The notes beneath the pieces are model-generated. The model searched no databases, was not told the DNA's origin, and saw nothing but the letters and a program-made list of their open reading frames with translations. The position numbers and the translations under genes were made by a program. This document shows positions 58,449 to 64,000 of a stretch of DNA of 64,000 nucleotides, piece after piece. This stretch comes from DASUPK01 sp963782345 (GTDB taxonomy: Bacteria > Actinomycetota > Thermoleophilia > Solirubrobacterales > 70-9): contig CAWAJF010000001.1 in NCBI GenBank assembly GCA_963782345.1, positions 62,001 to 126,000 of the forward strand. Reading direction: 5' to 3'. Within the stretch, counting starts at the first letter, position 1. Each line of letters opens with the position of its first letter.

Positions 58449-59159
58449 ATGGGCAACGGGGCCACCGCGCATGATGCGGCCGCGGTGTTTGTGGCGGCCG
58501 GTAATGAGGGGCCGGCGGAGGGCCGGGAGTCCAGGAACGGCCATGTCACCGCCGGACTGAACGGCCATCAGGCTGGCCACCTGAACGGCCGGGACGGCGC
58601 CCCGGACGGGGAGGCCGACGGCGAGGTAGCGGTAGCCGCCGCCCGCCGCCTGACCCGCGGACGGGTGCTGGTCCTCAACGCGAGCTACGAACCGCTCAAC
58701 GTCTGCACCGTGCGGCGCGCGCTGGTCCTCCTTCTGAAGGAGAAGGCCGAGGTTCTGGAGCGCGGCGATGACGTCCTCCGCTCCGAGACCATGCGTGTCG
58801 ACCGCCCCGAGGTGATCCGCCTGGTCAGCTTCGTTCGCGTCCCCCGCGACATCCACCGCCGCCGCATCACCCGCAAGGCGGTCCTCGCCCGGGACGGCTG
58901 GACCTGTCAGTACTGCGGGTCGGAGAAGCCGAGCCTCACCGTCGACCACGTCATCCCCCGGAGCCGCGGCGGTCGGTCGGTCTGGGAGAACATCGTGGCC
59001 TCCTGCGCGCCCTGCAACCGCAGGAAGGGGAACCGCCTCCCCCACGAGATCAGGATGCATCCGAAGCGGAACCCGCGGCCCCCGGGCCCGACCGTCTTCA
59101 TCCGGATCGCCGCGCCGCGGACTCCCGAGGCTTGGGAGCCCTACCTCCTAACGGCCTGA
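58449..59159 (+). CDS. HNH endonuclease family protein
   Basis: This 236-residue protein has a low-complexity N-terminus of about 65 residues with recurring Asn-Gly-His/Arg units. The HNH core follows: RVLVLNASYEPLNVCTVRRAL, a helical segment and WTCQYCGSEKPSLTVDHVIPRSRGG, then SCAPCNRRKGNRLP. The two CxxC pairs bind structural zinc and the Asp-His carries catalysis. This chromosomal, non-mobile type is widespread in actinobacteria and has no firmly known role. It ends 12 bases from the gyrA stop, convergent with it. Confidence 0.88.
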   Translation: MGNGATAHDAAAVFVAAGNEGPAEGRESRNGHVTAGLNGHQAGHLNGRDGAPDGEADGEVAVAAARRLTRGRVLVLNASYEPLNVCTVRRALVLLLKEKAEVLERGDDVLRSETMRVDRPEVIRLVSFVRVPRDIHRRRITRKAVLARDGWTCQYCGSEKPSLTVDHVIPRSRGGRSVWENIVASCAPCNRRKGNRLPHEIRMHPKRNPRPPGPTVFIRIAAPRTPEAWEPYLLTA

Positions 59160-59171
59160 TGGCGAAGCGGT

Positions 59172-61967
59172 CTACCGCTTTCGCTTCTTAGCCGCTTCCG
59201 CGCGCTGCTTGGCCGTCGCTGTGTGCTTGGGCTTCACCTTGAGCTTCGCCTTCGGTTTCGCGGCCGCCTTGGGCTTCGGCTTGGACGCCTTCGGCTTCGG
59301 CTTGGCGGCGGGCGCCTTCGCCGAACCGCCGGAGGAGCGGCGCCGCTTCTGTTTGGTCACCTTTGCCTCGCCGTTGCCCTCAGCCTCGGCCGCGGCGGCG
59401 TCCTCTGCGACGTTCGCGGAGCTCGGTGCCTCCTCCTCGACCGATGCGGCGGTCGCCGCGGCGCCATTCCCGTTCGTCTCGCTCGACTCGACCACCAGCG
59501 CGACGGCGCTGACACGGTCGCCCTTCTTCAGGTTCATCAGCCTGACGCCCTGGGTGGCTCGGCCCATCCGAGAGATCCCACCGACGGCATTGCGCTGGAC
59601 CATGCCCGTCTGCGAGATGAAGATCAGCTCCTGGCCCTCACGGACGACCCGCGCGCCGGCGAGACCCCCCTTCTTCTCGGTGAGCTTCGCCGTCAGCATG
59701 CCCTTGGCCCCACGCCCCTTGACGGGGTACTCGGCAAGCGAGGTCCGCTTCCCGTAGCCGTTCTCGGTGACGACGAGGAGCTCTCCCTTCGAGTCCTGGG
59801 CGTTGACCACATCGAGCGAGAGAACCTCGTTGCCCTTGTCCGAGACATTCATTCCCTTGACGCCGGCGGTGCCCCGGCCCATCGGCCGGGCCTGCTTCTC
59901 GCTGAAGCGCGCCGCATGCCCGGACTTGGAGACCATGATGATGTCGTCCTTGCCCGAGGTCATCCGCACCCGGACGAGCTCGTCGCCCTTGCGGATGTTG
60001 ATCGCAATGATCCCGTCAGCTCGGATCGGCGTGTCGTAGTCCTTGAAGGGCGTCTTCTTGACCATCCCCTGGGAGGTGCCGAAGACCAGGTACTTGCCCT
60101 CGGAGAAATCGCGGGTCGGGATCACCGCCGTCACCTGCTCCTTCTCCTTCAGCGGCAGGACGTTGACCAGGGCGCGTCCCCGCGAGGAGCGGCTGCCCTC
60201 GGGAAGCTCGTAGACCTTGAGCCGGTAGACCTTCCCCTGGTTGGTGAAGAAGAGGAGGAAGTCGTGCGTCGAGCAGACGTGCAGGTGCTCGATGTAGTCG
60301 CCCTCCTTCATGTTCATCCCCATCACCCCGCGCCCGCCGCGACGCTGCTGGCGGTAGGTGGCGAGCGGCGTCCGCTTGGCGTATCCCGAGGCGGTGATCG
60401 AGACAACCATCTGCTGGTCGGCGATCACGTCCTCGATGTCGAGCTCGCCCTCGGCGGCAGTGATCTCGGTCCGGCGCTCGTCGCCATAGCGCTCGGCGAT
60501 CTCCGCGAGCTCTGACTTGACCAGCCCGAGCACCCTGGTCTCGTCGGCGAGGATCGCGCGGAGCTGCTTGATCAGCTTCGTGAGCTCGGCGTGCTCCTCG
60601 CGGATCTTGTCGGCCTCGAGCGCGGTGAGGCGCTGGAGCCGCATGTCCAGGATCGCCTGGGCCTGGGGGCGCGTGAGGTCGAACTTGTCCATCAGCCCAT
60701 CGCGGGCGACGTCGGGGTCGCTCGACGCGCGGATCAGCTTGATCACCGCGTCGAGGTTGTCGAGCGCGACCAGCAGGCCCTCGAGGATGTGGGCGCGAGC
60801 CTCGGCGCGAGCGAGCTCGTGCTGCGTGCGCCGGGTGATGACGTCGCGCTGATGGACGACGTAGTGGCGAATCGTCTCGAGCAGGCTGAGCGTCCGCGGG
60901 ACGCCATCGACGAGCGCCACCATGTTGATGCCGAAGCTCTGCTGCATCTGGGTGCGCTTGTAGAGCTGGTTGAGGACCACCTTGGCGGGATCGCCGCCGC
61001 GCTTCAGCTCGATCACGACCCGCATCCCGGAGCGGTCGGACTCGTCGCGCAGGTCCGAGATCCCGGTGATCTTCTTGTCGCGAACCAGGTCGGCGATCTT
61101 GGTGATCAGGCCACCCTCGCCGCCCTTCTTCACCTGGAAGGGGAGCTCCGTGACGATGATCGCCTCCTTGCCGCCCTTCAGCGGCTCGACGTGAGCCCTG
61201 GCCCGCACCTTGACCGAGCCTCGTCCGGAGGCGTAGGCGTCGCGGATACCGTCGCGTCCCATGATGATGCCGCCGCCCGGGAAGTCCGGACCCTTGACGT
61301 GCTTCATCAGCTCCTTGAGGTCGACCTCCGGGTCCTCGATGTAGGCGTTGACCGCCCCGGTCACCTCGCGGAGGTTGTGCGGGGGGATGTTGGTCGCCAT
61401 CCCGACCGCGATGCCGGCCGAGCCATTCACGAGCAGGTTGGGGAAGCGGGACGGCAGGAGCAGCGGCTCGCGCGTGCTCTCGTCGTAATTCGGACCGAAG
61501 TCGACGGTGTCGGCATCGATGTCGCGGAGCATCTGCGTCGCCAGCGGACCGAGCCGGGCTTCGGTGTATCTCATGGCGGCTGCCGGATCGTCGTCGATCG
61601 ACCCGAAGTTGCCCTGGCCATCGATCAGCGGGTAGCGCAGGGAGAACTCCTGCGCCATGCGGACCAGCGTGTCGTAGATGGCGGAGTCCCCGTGCGGGTG
61701 GTACTTGCCCATCACCTCGCCGACGATGAAGGCGCACTTGCGGTAGGGCCGGTTCGGCTGCATGCCGAGGTCGTGCATCGCGTAGAGCACCCGGCGATGC
61801 ACGGGCTTGAGGCCGTCGCGCACGTCCGGGAGGGCCCGGCCGACGATCACGCTCATCGCGTAGTCGAGATAGGACGAGCGCATCTCCTTCTCGAGCTCGC
61901 GCGGCTCGACGTTGCCGGTCAGGGCCTCCAGGGCGCCGCCGTCGTCTGCGGGCGCCGGGCTAGACAT
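59172..61967 (-). CDS. gyrA: DNA gyrase subunit A with basic C-terminal extension
   Basis: This 931-residue GyrA carries the breakage-reunion domain (DGLKPVHRRVLYAMHDLGM; active-site Y134 in AAMRYTEARLG; GNFGSIDDDPAAAMR) and the pinwheel C-terminal domain with the GyrA-box QRRGGRG. The last 90 residues or so are unusual: an acidic Ala/Glu segment followed by a Lys/Pro/Ala-rich tail resembling histone H1. Its ATG overlaps the gyrB stop by 8 bases. Residues equivalent to the quinolone-resistance region read GDSAIYDT, the sensitive form. Confidence 0.96.
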   Translation of the reverse strand: MSSPAPADDGGALEALTGNVEPRELEKEMRSSYLDYAMSVIVGRALPDVRDGLKPVHRRVLYAMHDLGMQPNRPYRKCAFIVGEVMGKYHPHGDSAIYDTLVRMAQEFSLRYPLIDGQGNFGSIDDDPAAAMRYTEARLGPLATQMLRDIDADTVDFGPNYDESTREPLLLPSRFPNLLVNGSAGIAVGMATNIPPHNLREVTGAVNAYIEDPEVDLKELMKHVKGPDFPGGGIIMGRDGIRDAYASGRGSVKVRARAHVEPLKGGKEAIIVTELPFQVKKGGEGGLITKIADLVRDKKITGISDLRDESDRSGMRVVIELKRGGDPAKVVLNQLYKRTQMQQSFGINMVALVDGVPRTLSLLETIRHYVVHQRDVITRRTQHELARAEARAHILEGLLVALDNLDAVIKLIRASSDPDVARDGLMDKFDLTRPQAQAILDMRLQRLTALEADKIREEHAELTKLIKQLRAILADETRVLGLVKSELAEIAERYGDERRTEITAAEGELDIEDVIADQQMVVSITASGYAKRTPLATYRQQRRGGRGVMGMNMKEGDYIEHLHVCSTHDFLLFFTNQGKVYRLKVYELPEGSRSSRGRALVNVLPLKEKEQVTAVIPTRDFSEGKYLVFGTSQGMVKKTPFKDYDTPIRADGIIAINIRKGDELVRVRMTSGKDDIIMVSKSGHAARFSEKQARPMGRGTAGVKGMNVSDKGNEVLSLDVVNAQDSKGELLVVTENGYGKRTSLAEYPVKGRGAKGMLTAKLTEKKGGLAGARVVREGQELIFISQTGMVQRNAVGGISRMGRATQGVRLMNLKKGDRVSAVALVVESSETNGNGAAATAASVEEEAPSSANVAEDAAAAEAEGNGEAKVTKQKRRRSSGGSAKAPAAKPKPKASKPKPKAAAKPKAKLKVKPKHTATAKQRAEAAKKRKR

Positions 61968-64000
61968 CGAGGAACCTCACGTCGCGAGCATGTCGTTCGA
62001 TGAAGTCCTTCCGTGGCTGGACCTGGTCCCCCATCAGGTCCGAGAAGGTCTGCTCGGTGTTGAGCGCGGCCGCGTCATCGATCGCGACCTGCTGCAGCGT
62101 TCGGCTGGCCGGATCCATGGTCGTCTCGCGGAGCTGCTCCGGGTTCATCTCGCCGAGGCCCTTGAAGCGCTGCAGCCGCACTCCCTCGCGGGCAAGCTCG
62201 AGCACTGTCCGGCGCAGGGTGCCGAACGAGTCCGCCTCGCCCTCCTTCTCACCGAGGACGACGACGAAGGGAGGCTCGCCGACCAGCTCGCGCAGCTTCG
62301 CGTGGGCCTCGATCAGCTGTGCGTAGGCGTTGTCCTCGAAGAGCTCCTTCGGCATCCGGTGCTCGCGGGCGAGACCGGTGCGGCGGTGGGTCCCCTTGAC
62401 GAGCAGACCGCTCTTCTCCTGCTTGACCAGCTCGGTGATGTAGGGGCGGTCCTTCGGGTCCTTGGCCTTGAACAGCTTCGCCGCGGCGGCCATCGTCTTG
62501 GCCTGCGACTCGAGTAGGTGGGACTCGGCGATGAAGTCGATCACCTCGTGGCCGAACTCGGCCCGAAGCGCGGAGAGCCAGCCCTCGAACGCCTTGTAGT
62601 GGCGCGTCAGGTCCTGCCAGCGGCGCTTGCTGAGCTTGCGCTGCCTGCCGTCGGCATCCATCACCGCGAAGTCCTCGAGCTTGTCGCGGAGCAGCAGCTC
62701 CTCCAGCTCGGACTCCCGCTCGATCCAGATCTCGGTCGAGCCCTTCTTGAGCTTGTAGAGCGGCGGCTTCGCGATGTAGACGTAGCCCGCCTCGATCAGC
62801 TCCGGCATCTGCCGGTAGAGGAAGGTGAGCACCAGGGTGCGGATGTGCGCGCCGTCGACGTCGGCGTCAGTCATCAGCACGACCTTGTGGTAGCGCGCCT
62901 CGCCGAGATCGAACTCGTCGTGGACGCCCGTCCCGATCGCGGTGATCAGGGCCTGGATCTCGTTGTTGGCGAGGACCTTGTCGATCCTGCTCTTCTCGAC
63001 GTTGATGATCTTGCCGCGCAGCGGCAGGACCGCCTGGGTGTTGCGGTCGCGGCCCTGCTTGGCGGAGCCGCCGGCCGAGTCTCCCTCGACGATGAACAGC
63101 TCCGCGTCACGCGGGTCCTTCACCGAGCAGTCGGCGAGCTTGCCGGGCAGGGTCGAGTTCTCGAGCGCGGACTTGCGCCTCGTCAGGTCGCGGGCCTTTC
63201 GGGCCGCGTCGCGGGCGCGAGCGGCGTCGACCGCCTTGACCAGGATGCGTCGGGCATCCGCCGGGTTCTCCTCGAGGAACTCGCCGAGGGAGCGGTTGAC
63301 GACCTCCTTGACCAGACCCTCGATGGGCGGGTTGCCGAGCTTGGTCTTGGTCTGGCCCTCGAACTGCGGGTCGGCGAGCTTCACCGAGACCACGGCGGTG
63401 AGGCCCTCGCGCACGTCCTCGCCGGAGAGATTCTCGTCCTTCTCCTTCAGGAGGCCGCGGTTGCGCGCCACCGCGTTCAGCGTCCGGGTCAGGGCGGAGC
63501 GGAAGCCGGAGAGGTGGGTACCGCCCTCATGGGTGTTGATGTTGTTGGCGAAGCTGAAGATCGACTCCTGGTAGGAGGCGTTCCACTGCATCGCGACCTC
63601 GACCTGGCCCTCCTCCGTCTCGCCCTCGAAGAAGGCGATCTTCCGGTGCAGCGGATCCTTGGTCTCATTCAGGTGTTTGACGAAGTCCGCGATGCCGCCC
63701 TTGTACTGGAACTCGACCTTCTCGCCGGCGCCGCGCTCGTCGATCAGCTCGACCCTGAGGTTGCGCGTCAGGAAGGCCGTCTCGCGAAGCCGCTCGGCGA
63801 GGGTCTCGAAGTCGAATTCGATCTCCTCGCCGAAGATCTCCATGTCCGGGAGGAAGGTGATGGTCGTGCCGGTGGTCTTCACGGCGCGGCCCTTCTTGAA
63901 CTTCGCCACGGGCTTGCCGCGCTCGTAGGTCTGCTGCCAGACGTGCCCGTCTCGCCAGATCTCGAGATCGAGCTTCTCCGAGAGCGCGTTGACGACCGAG
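61960..64000 (-). CDS. gyrB: DNA gyrase subunit B, 5' end beyond window
   Basis: The frame is open to the right edge, so the ATP-binding N-terminus is outside. Visible parts are the end of the GHKL region (SVVNALSEKLDLEIWRDG, GTTITFLPD), the transducer domain (FANNINTHEGGTHLSGFRSALTRTLN) and the TOPRIM domain (FIVEGDSAGGSAKQGRDRNTQAVLPLRGKI, MTDADVDGAHIRTLVL). The C-terminal QRFKGLGEMNPEQLRETTMDP is also present. An insertion within the TOPRIM part (about residues 415-520 of the visible chain) is longer than the minimal form. gyrB-gyrA is an operon with 8-base overlap. Confidence 0.96.
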   Translation of the reverse strand, partial: SVVNALSEKLDLEIWRDGHVWQQTYERGKPVAKFKKGRAVKTTGTTITFLPDMEIFGEEIEFDFETLAERLRETAFLTRNLRVELIDERGAGEKVEFQYKGGIADFVKHLNETKDPLHRKIAFFEGETEEGQVEVAMQWNASYQESIFSFANNINTHEGGTHLSGFRSALTRTLNAVARNRGLLKEKDENLSGEDVREGLTAVVSVKLADPQFEGQTKTKLGNPPIEGLVKEVVNRSLGEFLEENPADARRILVKAVDAARARDAARKARDLTRRKSALENSTLPGKLADCSVKDPRDAELFIVEGDSAGGSAKQGRDRNTQAVLPLRGKIINVEKSRIDKVLANNEIQALITAIGTGVHDEFDLGEARYHKVVLMTDADVDGAHIRTLVLTFLYRQMPELIEAGYVYIAKPPLYKLKKGSTEIWIERESELEELLLRDKLEDFAVMDADGRQRKLSKRRWQDLTRHYKAFEGWLSALRAEFGHEVIDFIAESHLLESQAKTMAAAAKLFKAKDPKDRPYITELVKQEKSGLLVKGTHRRTGLAREHRMPKELFEDNAYAQLIEAHAKLRELVGEPPFVVVLGEKEGEADSFGTLRRTVLELAREGVRLQRFKGLGEMNPEQLRETTMDPASRTLQQVAIDDAAALNTEQTFSDLMGDQVQPRKDFIERHARDVRFLDV

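Noticed and set aside
58449..59159. HNH gene as a homing endonuclease or mobile element
   Set aside because: There is no intron, intein or flanking repeat; it looks like the stable chromosomal HNH family common in actinobacteria.

Overview
The window is a 64 kb stretch of a GC-rich, densely coding bacterial chromosome. The envelope genes (PASTA kinase, FHA proteins, PP2C phosphatase, FtsW/RodA, class B PBP), the DUF3105 and TMEM175 proteins and the codon bias point to Actinomycetota. The overall look suggests class Thermoleophilia (Solirubrobacterales or a relative); this placement is inference, since there is no rRNA here. No intergenic stretch exceeds about 220 bases, and there are no insertion sequences, prophage genes or CRISPR arrays. 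Many genes overlap by 1, 4 or 8 bases and are probably translationally coupled.

Layout. 1-9 kb: lipoate-dependent metabolism, with lpdA, pdhA-pdhB-pdhC, lipB and lipA. These supply E3, E1, E2 and both lipoyl-assembly enzymes, interspersed with a TMEM175-like channel, a DsbA/HCCA-isomerase-like protein and an NTF2-like protein. 9-14 kb: secreted and membrane proteins (TIM-barrel hydrolase with a peptidoglycan-binding domain, rhomboid protease, D,D-carboxypeptidase, small membrane proteins). 14-18.5 kb: tRNA-Ala(UGC) with a nuclease-gene remnant at its 3' side, gdhA, a frameshifted acidic Pro/Glu-rich gene, a membrane GGDEF protein and tRNA-Ala(CGC). 18.5-28.6 kb: mixed housekeeping genes (ammonium transporter, LysR regulator, universal stress protein, metF, hydrolase, DUF3105 protein, amidase), with copies of a dispersed palindromic repeat.

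28.6-43 kb is a surface-polysaccharide locus. It encodes two acyltransferases, an initiating sugar-phosphate transferase, four glycosyltransferases, a Wzx-like flippase, a Wzy-like ligase/polymerase, an Ig-like anchored protein, a LytR_C protein and a CapD-like dehydratase. DedA and UppP-like membrane proteins, which fit undecaprenyl-phosphate recycling, and purM follow. 45-57 kb is a phosphosignalling and cell-wall block in the order fhaA-fhaB-pstP-ftsW/rodA-pbpA-pknB-ddl, flanked by two more membrane Ser/Thr kinases. pheA, an HNH protein and gyrA/gyrB close the window; gyrB runs off the right edge. From recalled gene order in Mycobacterium, the pairing of gyrBA with the fhaA-to-pknB block suggests that oriC lies just beyond the right edge.

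Three sequence-level signals are not explained by the genes: (i) a TANNNT -10-like box 6-8 bases before the start codon of many genes, implying widespread leaderless transcription; (ii) a dispersed, roughly 86-100 bp palindromic repeat whose arms change in a compensatory way between copies; (iii) a probable AUC start codon for fhaA behind a perfect Shine-Dalgarno sequence.
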